A DNA stretch of 32,985 nucleotides from Ramlibacter sp. (GTDB lineage Bacteria > Pseudomonadota > Gammaproteobacteria > Burkholderiales > Burkholderiaceae_C), in assembly GCA_019449555.1 (NCBI GenBank), contig JAGRPN010000373.1:1-32985 (forward strand). Reading direction: 5' to 3'. A model generated the notes under the pieces. The model saw only the letters and a program-made list of their open reading frames with translations, searched no databases and was not told the DNA's origin. The first letter of the stretch is position 1. Each line of letters begins with the position of its first letter. This document shows, piece by piece, positions 23,395 to 30,766 of this stretch. Both the position numbers and the translations under genes were made by a program.

Positions 23395-25596
23395 ATGGAA
23401 GCCGATACCCAAGCGCATGTTGCATTTTTCCTGACCGGCCGGCGGCCGGGCGAATATCTCGACGCTGTGGACGGCCTGGACCTGCGTCCGGCGCTGTTCG
23501 CGGGCTATCGCGACCTCACGCCGCTGCGCTACGACTTCCCGCTCGTGCTCGAAGCCAAGGGCGCCGACCCGACCCGCGTGCAGTCGCTGTCGGGCCTGGT
23601 CGACAAGGCACTCGAAACCATCGCCAAGGGTGCCGACGCGGAGCGCATCCGCAAGCACGCTCTGCGGCTCGAGCAGGAAATCCGCGCGTTGGTGGCGGGC
23701 GGCGAATCGGGCACGCTCTCGGCGCTGCTGGAGCGCGCCGCCGGCAAGATCGGATCGGCCGATGCTTCATTCCAGGACAGCCTGCGGCGGCTGCGGCCGG
23801 CCATCAAGGCCGATGGCCCGGTGGTGGACTGCGACGCGGCACTGCCCCGGCGGCTGCTGCACCATGTGTGGGAAGCGGCGCAGGCCGAGAAGGCCGCGCG
23901 GTTCGGCAAGAAGCTCGAGCGGCTGGTCCTCAAGCTGTCGGCCGTCCTTCAATCCGATTTCGAGCGCTCGCCGCGCGGCCTGGCGGCCGATCGGCTGCAG
24001 GCCTCCGTCGGGGAGGGGTTCGCCGAGGCCTTCGACTTCGAAGCCATGTCGCGCGTATTGGTCAAGTCGCAGCTGTATGAAGGCATGCCGGCGGCGCGCA
24101 AGCGGCGCATCACGGACCTGCTGCGGGTGCTGAAGTCCCAGCGCTTCCTTGCCGGCGGCGATGCAGCGTCCAAGCTGTACGGGTTCACGTTCGACAGCTG
24201 CGGCGCCGCGCTGAAAGCCTATCGCGAGCGGCTGCCGCGACTGGTGGAAGTGGCGCGCGCCATCGTGATCGCCGAACTCGAGATCGACGGCGAGTACAAC
24301 TCGTCCCGGCACGACCCCATGTTCGAAGCGTACGGCGATGCCGGGCTGGAGCCGCAGGAACTCGCGGAGTTTCCCGATTACCTGGTGTGCGTGGACGCGG
24401 CGAAGTTAGACGACCAGGAGAACGCTCGCCTGATGGAAATCCTTTCATCCGGCCTGCCGATCAAGGTTCTATTGCAGATCGACGATCTCGCCGGGGATTC
24501 CGCGGCCGAACAGGGCAGCTACGCCAGCGCCCTGCGCAGCCGGCAGCTCGCCAGCCTGGCCATGGGCTTGAACGAGGTGTATGTGCTGCAGTCGAGCGCA
24601 TCCAACCTGTTCCAGTTTCGCGAGCGCGTGCTCAAGGGAGTGGCTTATCGCGGGCCGGCGTTGTTCAGCGTGTACTCCGGCGCGAGCGCCAAGGCCAGCG
24701 GACTGGCGCCCTACCTGATGGCCGCCGCGGCGATGGAATCGCGCGCCTTTCCTGCGTTTACCTACGATCCGTCCGCGGGCCCGAACTGGGCGGCACGGTT
24801 CTGCCTGGAGGCCAACTCGCAGGTGGAGCTCGACTGGCCGGTGCAGGGTTTCGCCTACGAGGACGAGGAGCACCAGAGCGTCTCCCAGGATATCGCCTTC
24901 ACGCTCGTCGATTTTCTCGCCACCGACCGTCGCTATGCGAACCATCTCGCGCGCGTGCCGCGCGAGAAGTGGAACGGCAGCATGATTCCTGTCGACGAGT
25001 CGCTGGCGCGCGATCGCAAGGGCTTGCCCGACAAGGTGCCCAGCCTGCTGATGATCGATGCCGACAACAAATTGCAGAAAGTCATCGTCGACCAGAGCCT
25101 GATCCGGCAGGCCAGCCGCTGCCGCGAGATGTGGCACAGCCTGCAGGAGCTGGGCGGCATCCACAACTCGCACGCCGAAGCACTGCTGGCGCGCGAGCAG
25201 AAGGCATGGCAGGAGCGCACGCGCCAGGAATCCGAAGCTGCGCGACCGGCCGCACCCGCTGCAGCCGATGCGTCGCCCGGGGCGGCGGCTGCGAGCCCCG
25301 CGCCGGCGGCTGCGGCCGCCGAAGCCGTGGAGGAGCCGCAGCGCTCGCCGGACGAGGCGTACATCGAGACCGCACGGTGTTCGACCTGCAACGAGTGCAC
25401 GCAACTCAACGGCAAGATGTTCGCCTACGACGGCAACAAGCAGGCCTACATCGCCGACGTCAACGCCGGAACCTATGCCCAGCTGGTGGAGGCCGCCGAG
25501 AATTGCCAGGTGGCCATCATCCACCCGGGCAAACCGCGCAACCCTGATGAGCCGGGGCTCGCCGAGTTGCTCAAGCGGGCCGAACCTTTTCTCTGA
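23395..25596 (+). CDS. large PFOR-like protein with C-terminal single-cluster ferredoxin domain
   Basis: 733 residues, of no family with a function known to me. Residues 1-370 are mostly helical, with no recognised motif. Residues about 380-470 (SLAMGLNEVYV, YRGPALFSVYSG, FPAFTYDPSAG) recall the C-terminal domain of pyruvate:ferredoxin oxidoreductase, but the GDG...N thiamine motif is absent. Then come a conserved-looking block (QELGGIHNSHAEALL), an Ala/Pro linker (about 620-650), and a ferredoxin-like tail with C662, C665, C668 and C704 (CSTCNEC ... NCQVAIIHPGKP). That tail suggests one [4Fe-4S] cluster. The ATG at 23395 is chosen; a TTG at 23386 is possible. Position after korB suggests a ferredoxin or docking partner for KorAB/NfnAB. 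Its 3' end overlaps the convergent hemerythrin gene. Confidence 0.7.
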   Translation: MEADTQAHVAFFLTGRRPGEYLDAVDGLDLRPALFAGYRDLTPLRYDFPLVLEAKGADPTRVQSLSGLVDKALETIAKGADAERIRKHALRLEQEIRALVAGGESGTLSALLERAAGKIGSADASFQDSLRRLRPAIKADGPVVDCDAALPRRLLHHVWEAAQAEKAARFGKKLERLVLKLSAVLQSDFERSPRGLAADRLQASVGEGFAEAFDFEAMSRVLVKSQLYEGMPAARKRRITDLLRVLKSQRFLAGGDAASKLYGFTFDSCGAALKAYRERLPRLVEVARAIVIAELEIDGEYNSSRHDPMFEAYGDAGLEPQELAEFPDYLVCVDAAKLDDQENARLMEILSSGLPIKVLLQIDDLAGDSAAEQGSYASALRSRQLASLAMGLNEVYVLQSSASNLFQFRERVLKGVAYRGPALFSVYSGASAKASGLAPYLMAAAAMESRAFPAFTYDPSAGPNWAARFCLEANSQVELDWPVQGFAYEDEEHQSVSQDIAFTLVDFLATDRRYANHLARVPREKWNGSMIPVDESLARDRKGLPDKVPSLLMIDADNKLQKVIVDQSLIRQASRCREMWHSLQELGGIHNSHAEALLAREQKAWQERTRQESEAARPAAPAAADASPGAAAASPAPAAAAAEAVEEPQRSPDEAYIETARCSTCNECTQLNGKMFAYDGNKQAYIADVNAGTYAQLVEAAENCQVAIIHPGKPRNPDEPGLAELLKRAEPFL

Positions 25597-26074
25597 GCGC
25601 GCGCGCGGCGACGGCCCGGGTCCACAGTTCGCGGGACTGCGGATAGACCACCGTCTCCTCGAGGGCGATGTGGCCCTTGCACAGGTCCACGAAGACCTGC
25701 ACGCCGTGCAGGAACTCCGCGGGGTCGGGCCAGTTGTTGCCGGAACCGATGGCGCTCAATTGGGGCGCCAGCTCGATCCAGTTTTCCTCGATCCAGCCAT
25801 GATCCTGCTGCAGGCTTTCCACCGTCGCCGTCAGCGCGGGATCGCCCAGCGCGAGCAGCGGCGGGAAAACGTTCTTTTCCTCCAGCCGGTGGTGCTCGCG
25901 CGACGTGCCTGAAAAGAAGGTTTCGATCGCGCGGGCACGCTCCTGCGCGGCGTTGTCGAAACCGTGGGTCTCGATCCGGCGCGCGAGCTCGGTCAGCGCT
26001 TCCAGTTGCGCCAGGATCTGTTGGTGGCATTCATCGAGCGCCTCGAAGGAGACGGGCTCGGTAACGACGCGCAT
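25571..26074 (-). CDS. hemerythrin-like (HHE) domain protein
   Basis: 167 residues. The four-helix hemerythrin signature is present: ECHQQIL near the start, REHHRLEEKNVFP around 60-72, QDHGWIEENW around 90-99, and CKGHIALEETVVYP around 131-144. These supply the histidine and carboxylate ligands for a di-iron site. Such proteins bind O2, NO or iron and serve in storage, sensing or protection. Its 3' end overlaps the convergent upstream ORF by 26 bases (25571-25596). It follows frdD on the same strand but beyond a strong terminator, and has its own FNR-like site, so it is probably a separate unit with related regulation. Confidence 0.88.
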   Translation of the reverse strand: MRVVTEPVSFEALDECHQQILAQLEALTELARRIETHGFDNAAQERARAIETFFSGTSREHHRLEEKNVFPPLLALGDPALTATVESLQQDHGWIEENWIELAPQLSAIGSGNNWPDPAEFLHGVQVFVDLCKGHIALEETVVYPQSRELWTRAVAARALREKVRPA

Positions 26075-26131
26075 GGGATTCTCCCAGTGAAAGTTGCCGG
26101 ATCCATGGTAGGCGCAAGACGCTGGAAGGAC

Positions 26132-26145
26132 TTAAGCCAAATCAA
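26132..26145 (-). promoter_or_regulatory. imperfect FNR-type site upstream of the hemerythrin gene
   Basis: Read on the minus strand the site is TTGATTTGGCTTAA: one perfect half (TTGAT) and one degenerate half (CTTAA against ATCAA). A -10-like TACCAT lies at 26110-26105, which places the site close to -41. The geometry fits a class II FNR promoter, but the match is partial. Confidence 0.4.
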
Positions 26146-26204
26146 TTCCAAACGCGATTTCCACCGCGCTGCGCAACGCTGCGTAACAGCGCGAAGCACG
26201 CATG

Positions 26205-26234
26205 AAAAAAGCCGCGCGGGCAGCGCGGCTTTTT
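26205..26234 (-). terminator. intrinsic terminator after frdD
   Basis: A 7-bp GC arm (GCCGCGC, 26211-26217) pairs with GCGCGGC (26223-26229) around the loop GGGCA. The arms are flanked by an A-run (26205-26210) and a T-run (26230-26234), so it can end transcripts in either direction. It lies 18 bases past the frdD stop and separates frd from the hemerythrin gene. Confidence 0.88.
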
Positions 26235-26251
26235 ACTGGGGAGCGATCCGC

Positions 26252-26608
26252 CTAGAAGCCGATCGACAGCAGGCTGGCGGCCGCGACGACCGTGATCACG
26301 AACGCGCTGCCATAGCACGCCAGCTTGGCCACCGGGCCGGGATGGATGCCCACGTCGTGCAGCGTGACCTTGATGCGGTGCGCGGCATGCCACGCGAACA
26401 GGAAGATGATCACGAACAGGAAGCCCTTGCCGAGCCAGTTCTGCGCGAACGCGTGCGCGCGCGGATAACTCAGCAAGTCGGGCCCGAACGGCCAGCCGAG
26501 CGGCGCGGCCAGGCCGGTGATGAACACCAGCATGGTGCCGAAGAGGGCGGCCAGCATGCCGCCGCCGCCGAACATGAGCCAGAAGATGGGTGCGTTCGAT
26601 CGCTTCAT
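26252..26608 (-). CDS. frdD: fumarate reductase membrane anchor subunit D
   Basis: 118 residues with three membrane helices (about 15-38, 62-82 and 93-115). The KRSNAPIFW N-terminus, the LSYPRAHAFAQN segment and AAHRIKVTLHDVGIH follow E. coli FrdD closely. With FrdC it anchors FrdAB and binds quinol; E. coli-type enzymes lack heme b. The start codon overlaps the frdC stop (ATGA). The small basic KRS N-terminus supports this start. In this operon the quinol is likely to be rhodoquinol, see rquA. Confidence 0.93.
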   Translation of the reverse strand: MKRSNAPIFWLMFGGGGMLAALFGTMLVFITGLAAPLGWPFGPDLLSYPRAHAFAQNWLGKGFLFVIIFLFAWHAAHRIKVTLHDVGIHPGPVAKLACYGSAFVITVVAAASLLSIGF

Positions 26609-27015
26609 TTCTTCCACCACCAGGTCAATGCGAACATCAGGACCGACACCACGATGGTGGCGATCCAGCCGGTGCGCGTGATGGCCGATGCGCTGACGCG
26701 CCGGCCGCCGAAATACATCATGGGCATCGTCTTGGGCATGATCTCGAACCAGCTGCGCGCGTGCACGGCGAACGACACCAGCAGCACGACGTGCAGCAGG
26801 ATGGAGCCGGGTGACTTGAGCGCCTCCAGCCAGCCGTTCCAGGCGGCCTCGCCCTGCGCCAGGCGAGTCACGCCGACGGCCAGCACGATCGCGTAGATGG
26901 CCACCGCGAACGCGGTTGCTTCGCGCAGCATGTAGGCCATGAAGAAGGGATCGCGCCGCCACCAGCCTTGCATCGGCCGGACATACGGTCGCCTCACTGC
27001 GGCTTTGCCGTTCAT
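26605..27015 (-). CDS. frdC: fumarate reductase membrane anchor subunit C
   Basis: 136 residues with three membrane helices (about 30-50, 68-88 and 110-130). RRPYVRPMQGWWRRDPFF and YMLREATA match the E. coli FrdC N-terminus, including the glutamate of MLRE that takes part in quinol oxidation in E. coli. HARSWFEIMPKTMP is also family-typical. Start and stop overlap frdB and frdD by ATGA, so the three genes are translationally coupled. Confidence 0.94.
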   Translation of the reverse strand: MNGKAAVRRPYVRPMQGWWRRDPFFMAYMLREATAFAVAIYAIVLAVGVTRLAQGEAAWNGWLEALKSPGSILLHVVLLVSFAVHARSWFEIMPKTMPMMYFGGRRVSASAITRTGWIATIVVSVLMFALTWWWKK

Positions 27016-27764
27016 TTGGACGCCCCTTTCGGTGACAGGAATCGCAGGAAATAGTCTTTGGCGCTGTTCACCTTGTTCTGGTTCACGGCGTTCGCAGGGT
27101 CCACGTGCTTGGGACAGACTACGGAGCAGTAGCCCACTGCGGAGCAGTCCCACACGCCTTCCTCCGTGCTCATGATTTCCATCCGCTCGTCGCGCGCGCC
27201 GTCGCGCGAATCGACGTTGTAGCGGTGCGCCAGGGACAGCACGCCCGGCCCAATGAAGTCCGGATTGAGGCCGAACTGCGGGCAGGCGGCGTAGCACAGC
27301 ATGCAGTTGATGCAGGAGCTGTATTGCTCGAACTGTTCGAGCTGCTCCGGCGTCTGCAGGTATTCGCCCTGGTCGAGCGTGCGCGGCTTCTTGGGGATGA
27401 TGTAGGGCTTGATCCCTTCGAGCTTCTTGACGAAGCCGTCCACGCTCACCACCAGGTCGCGCTCGATCGGGAAGTGAGCGAGCGCCTCGATGCGCACCGG
27501 CCCGGGCAGCAGGTCGCGCAGGAAGGTCTGGCACGACAGCTTGGGCGTGCCGTTGACCATCATGCCGCAGCTGCCGCAGATCGCCATCCGGCAGGACCAG
27601 CGGAAGCTGAGCGTGCCGTCGATGTCGTCCTTGATGTGCTGCAGCCCTTGCAGGACCGACATGTCGTCGGTGAATGGAACGTAGTAGCTCTGCCAGACCG
27701 GCTCATCCTCCTGCTCGGGCCGGTAGCGCAAGACCTGGATCTCGATTCGTTTGCTTTCAGGCAT
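27012..27764 (-). CDS. frdB: fumarate reductase iron-sulfur subunit
   Basis: 250 residues. The N-terminal [2Fe-2S] domain has the cysteines of SCRMAICGSCGMMVNG and the following SCQTFL. The C-terminal domain holds the [4Fe-4S] and [3Fe-4S] sites (CINCMLCYAACP and VGYCSVVCPKHVDP). The sequence tracks E. coli FrdB, including IERDLVVSVDGF and PQFGLNPDFIGP, which distinguishes it from SdhB. It conducts electrons from quinol in FrdCD to FAD in FrdA. The start overlaps the frdA stop by eight bases. Confidence 0.96.
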   Translation of the reverse strand: MPESKRIEIQVLRYRPEQEDEPVWQSYYVPFTDDMSVLQGLQHIKDDIDGTLSFRWSCRMAICGSCGMMVNGTPKLSCQTFLRDLLPGPVRIEALAHFPIERDLVVSVDGFVKKLEGIKPYIIPKKPRTLDQGEYLQTPEQLEQFEQYSSCINCMLCYAACPQFGLNPDFIGPGVLSLAHRYNVDSRDGARDERMEIMSTEEGVWDCSAVGYCSVVCPKHVDPANAVNQNKVNSAKDYFLRFLSPKGASK

Positions 27765-29550
27765 GGACTGCTTCCTCCTTCGCTTTGCGGTCGGCCTCTT
27801 CGCCGGCCGCCCCGTAAGCGCGTGTGCCCGGCGCCGAGGTGGTGATCTTGACCGGGCCGTACGCGATCTGCGGCGCATCCCCGCCGCGATAATAGGCGAG
27901 CGAATGCTTCAGGAAGTTCACGTCGTCCCGCGCCTCGAATCCGTCCAGCCGCTGATGCGAGCCGCGCGACTCGCGCCGGTTGAGCGCCGAGTGCGCCATC
28001 GCCTGCGCGACATCGAGCAGGAAACCCAGCTCGATCGCGACCAGCCAGTCGGTGTTCCAGCCCTTGGAATGGTCGTCCACCTGCACCTTCTTGTAGCGCT
28101 GCTTGAGTTCCAGCAGCTTGTCGCAGGTCGACTGCATGCTTGACGCGGTGCGATAGATACCGCAGCCGTCTTCCATGCTCTTGCCCATTTCACGGCGCAG
28201 CGAGGCGATGCGTTCGGTGCCGTCCGAGCGTGCCACGATGGCGAGCGCCTTGCGCTGCGCTTCCTCGGCAAGCTTCAGGAGGGTCCCCTCCTTGCCATGC
28301 GATACCGTCTTGCCGTAGGCGGCGGCCTGGACGCCGGCGACCTTGCCGAACACGATCAGTTCGGTCAGCGAGTTCGATCCGAGGCGGTTGGCGCCGTGGA
28401 TGCCTACGCTGGAGCATTCGCCCACCGAGTACAGGCCTGGCAGGGGCGCGGCCGTGTTGCCGTCGGCGGTGATGCCGCCCATCGAGTAGTGAACCCCGGG
28501 CAGCACGGGAATCGGCGCCTTGGCGGGATCGACGCCGAGGTATTCGACCGACAACTCATAGATCAGCGGCAGCCGTTCACGCAATTTCTTTTCACCCAGG
28601 TGACGCAAGTCGAGATGAACCACGTCGCCGTGCGGCCCGGCGATCGTGCGGCCCTTCTGCTTCTCGTGCCAGAAGGCCTGGCTCAACCGGTCGCGCGGGC
28701 CCAATTCCATCGCCTTGTTGCGCGGTGTCGGCTCGGCCGGGCCCAGGCCGTAATCCTGCAGGTAGCGGTAGCCGTCCTTGTTGAGGAGGAATCCGCCTTC
28801 GCCGCGGCACGCTTCGGTGAACAGCAGGCCGGTGCCCGGCATGCAGGTGGGGTGGTACTGGACGAACTCCATGTCACGCAGCGGCACGCCGTGGCGGTAC
28901 GCCAGCGCCATGCCGTCGCCCGTTACGATGCCGCCGTTGGTGTTCTCGCGGAACACGCGGCCGGCGCCCCCGGTGGCGATGATCACCGACTTGGCCTGGA
29001 TGAGGCGGAACTCGCCGGTCGCGATCTCGATCGCGAGGACGCCCTGCACGCGGCCCTCATCGACGAGGAGCTCGGCGCAGAAATGCTCGTCGAAGCGCTT
29101 GATCGATGGGTACTTGATGGAGGTCTGGAACAGCGTGTGCAGCATGTGGAAGCCGGTCTTGTCGGCCGCAAACCACGTGCGTTCGATCTTCATGCCGCCA
29201 AAGGCGCGCACGTTCGCGCGGCCGTCGGCCGTGCGGCTCCACGGACAGCCCCAGTGCTCCATCTGCACCATCTCTTCATGGGCCTGGCCCACGAAGAACT
29301 CGACCACGTCCTGCTCGCACAGCCAGTCGCCACCGGCCACCGTATCGTGGAAGTGCGCCTCCAGGCTGTCGTGCGACTGGGTGACAGCCGCCGCGCCGCC
29401 TTCCGCCGCCACGGTGTGGCTGCGCATGGGGTACACCTTGGAAATGAGGGCAATCGTCAGTGACGGATCGGCCTCGGCCACCGCGATAGCCGCCCGAAGG
29501 CCTGCTCCGCCGGCGCCGACGATCGCCACATCGGCCTTGAAGACATCCAT
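27757..29550 (-). CDS. frdA: fumarate reductase flavoprotein (catalytic) subunit
   Basis: 597 residues, close to E. coli FrdA (602). The dinucleotide motif is VGAGGAGLRAA at 11-21. The covalent FAD ligand is histidine 45 in MRSHTVAAEGG. Substrate and catalytic segments are FVQYHPT, TEACRGEGG, MELGPRDRLSQAFWHE (catalytic arginine) and HGANRLGSNSL. The overall likeness is to the enterobacterial quinol:fumarate reductase rather than to SdhA. It reduces fumarate to succinate at the cytoplasmic face. The ATG at 29550 is preceded by GAAGAGG. The gene lies 32 bases after rquA and begins a coupled frdABCD series. Quinol:fumarate reductases can run in reverse, so succinate oxidation is not excluded. 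Confidence 0.97.
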   Translation of the reverse strand: MDVFKADVAIVGAGGAGLRAAIAVAEADPSLTIALISKVYPMRSHTVAAEGGAAAVTQSHDSLEAHFHDTVAGGDWLCEQDVVEFFVGQAHEEMVQMEHWGCPWSRTADGRANVRAFGGMKIERTWFAADKTGFHMLHTLFQTSIKYPSIKRFDEHFCAELLVDEGRVQGVLAIEIATGEFRLIQAKSVIIATGGAGRVFRENTNGGIVTGDGMALAYRHGVPLRDMEFVQYHPTCMPGTGLLFTEACRGEGGFLLNKDGYRYLQDYGLGPAEPTPRNKAMELGPRDRLSQAFWHEKQKGRTIAGPHGDVVHLDLRHLGEKKLRERLPLIYELSVEYLGVDPAKAPIPVLPGVHYSMGGITADGNTAAPLPGLYSVGECSSVGIHGANRLGSNSLTELIVFGKVAGVQAAAYGKTVSHGKEGTLLKLAEEAQRKALAIVARSDGTERIASLRREMGKSMEDGCGIYRTASSMQSTCDKLLELKQRYKKVQVDDHSKGWNTDWLVAIELGFLLDVAQAMAHSALNRRESRGSHQRLDGFEARDDVNFLKHSLAYYRGGDAPQIAYGPVKITTSAPGTRAYGAAGEEADRKAKEEAVHA

Positions 29551-29582
29551 CTGCTGGCCTCTTCTTTCTTGGTTTGGAACGG

Positions 29583-30314
29583 TTAGCGGATCAGCACCAG
29601 TTTCTGGTACAGCCCGCCGTAATAGGTTTCCTTGGCGATGGAAGCCGGCCGGCCCTGCCGTGGCAGGAACGCCTCGATCTCGTTGTCCCAGAGATCCATC
29701 GCATAGGGCTCGAGCTTGCGGAACACGCCCGTCATCAGCAGTCGCAGCGGATGCATGCGCACCGGCCGGTGATAGTCCACGATGACGATCCTGCCGCCCG
29801 GCTTCACGACGCGCAGCGCCTCGGCCAGCGTGGCTCGCCGTACCGCCTCCGGCTGCTCGTGCAGCAGGAAAAACAGCAGCACCTGCTCGTAGCTGGCGTC
29901 CGGGCACGCCAGCGAAGAGGAGTCGCCTTGCAGCAGCGCGACCCGATCGTCAACGGGCAGCTTCTTGCCCAGGTTCAGCAACTGGATCGGAAGGATGTCG
30001 ACCACGTCCAGGCCCGCGTCGGGCGCCAGGCGCGCGAGCAGCCTGGGCGTCAGGTTGCCGTAGACGCAGGCCACCTGGAGCGTCCTGCCCGTGACTGTCT
30101 TGCCGAGCTCGGCAAGTGCCGCGTCGCGCAAGCGGCCGTAGTTGCCGAACAGGATCAGGTTGACCAGCCACTCGCGCTCGAACAACTGCACGGCGTTCGG
30201 GTGCACGTAAGCCCACCAGTACACCTGCTCGAGATAGCGGGGAATGGGCAGCAGCGTGCGAGCGGGAGCCGGTGCAGGCGCCGGAAAGACGTCTGCGATG
30301 GGCGGCGGTGGCAT
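29583..30314 (-). CDS. rquA: RquA, rhodoquinone biosynthesis enzyme
   Basis: 243 residues with a class I SAM methyltransferase-like fold. Segments that mark RquA are YWWAYVHP (32-39), WLVNLILFGNYGRLRDAALAEL (about 49-70), VACVYGNLTP (81-90), VLLFFLLHEQP (145-155) and KETYYGGLYQK at the C-terminus. The usual glycine-rich SAM motif is replaced by V-Y-G-x-L-T, a known hallmark of RquA. RquA converts ubiquinone to rhodoquinone, replacing a methoxy group by an amino group, with SAM as amino donor in published work. It is membrane-associated chemistry although no clear membrane helix is visible. The gene sits between a cytochrome c gene and frdA on the same strand, consistent with supply of the low-potential quinol used by FrdABCD. 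A plain methyltransferase is a much less likely reading. Confidence 0.92.
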   Translation of the reverse strand: MPPPPIADVFPAPAPAPARTLLPIPRYLEQVYWWAYVHPNAVQLFEREWLVNLILFGNYGRLRDAALAELGKTVTGRTLQVACVYGNLTPRLLARLAPDAGLDVVDILPIQLLNLGKKLPVDDRVALLQGDSSSLACPDASYEQVLLFFLLHEQPEAVRRATLAEALRVVKPGGRIVIVDYHRPVRMHPLRLLMTGVFRKLEPYAMDLWDNEIEAFLPRQGRPASIAKETYYGGLYQKLVLIR

Positions 30315-30352
30315 TGGAGGGGGTGTCCTGCGGCTCTACGGTCGTGGTGCGC

Positions 30353-30688
30353 CTACTGCGCCAGGATCCACTGCACCAGGTTCTTGACCTGGGCCGGATC
30401 CTTGTTGCTGACCGTCTTGTGCTCTTCCTCGCTGCCGTCGTCGAACTTGACCTTGGGCCCGGTCGTGATCAGGGTCGTGATTTTCGCCTCGCCGTCGGCT
30501 TTGCCCTTGTACTTGGCGGCGGTCTTCTTGAACGAGGGACCTTTCTTGTCCTTGTCCACCGAGTGGCACTTGGTGCAACCGTTGTCCTTGATCATCTTGT
30601 TGGCGGCGTCGGCGTCGACCGCGGCGCCGGCGGGCAGCGAGAACGCGAACACCGTGGCTGCGACTGCGAGGAGGGGGGTGACCTTCAT
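30353..30688 (-). CDS. small periplasmic monoheme c-type cytochrome
   Basis: 111 residues. A signal peptide (about 1-22, cleaved near AGA-AV) precedes a single CTKCH heme site (C38, C41, H42). The C-terminal helix (PAQVKNLVQWILAQ) is that of class I cytochromes. No methionine occurs after the heme site. The only other histidine is H90 in SEEEHKTV, so bis-histidine heme ligation is the simplest prediction, implying a lower potential than Met-ligated relatives. AGGAG precedes the ATG. The gene is 38 bases upstream of rquA and just downstream of an FNR-type box, so it is likely the first gene of the cyt-rquA-frd transcript. Its partner is unknown. Confidence 0.9.
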   Translation of the reverse strand: MKVTPLLAVAATVFAFSLPAGAAVDADAANKMIKDNGCTKCHSVDKDKKGPSFKKTAAKYKGKADGEAKITTLITTGPKVKFDDGSEEEHKTVSNKDPAQVKNLVQWILAQ

Positions 30689-30766
30689 GTTTCTGCTCCT
30701 GTGATTGAAGGGTTGATGACTATGTCTTTGATGTGATCATGTTGCCGCCGCGAACAGTGAGGGGGC

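Noticed and set aside
26252-29550. Reading the frd genes as succinate dehydrogenase (sdhABCD)
   Set aside because: All four subunits follow E. coli FrdABCD, in the frdA-B-C-D order, with FrdC/FrdD-type anchors rather than heme-b SdhC/SdhD anchors.
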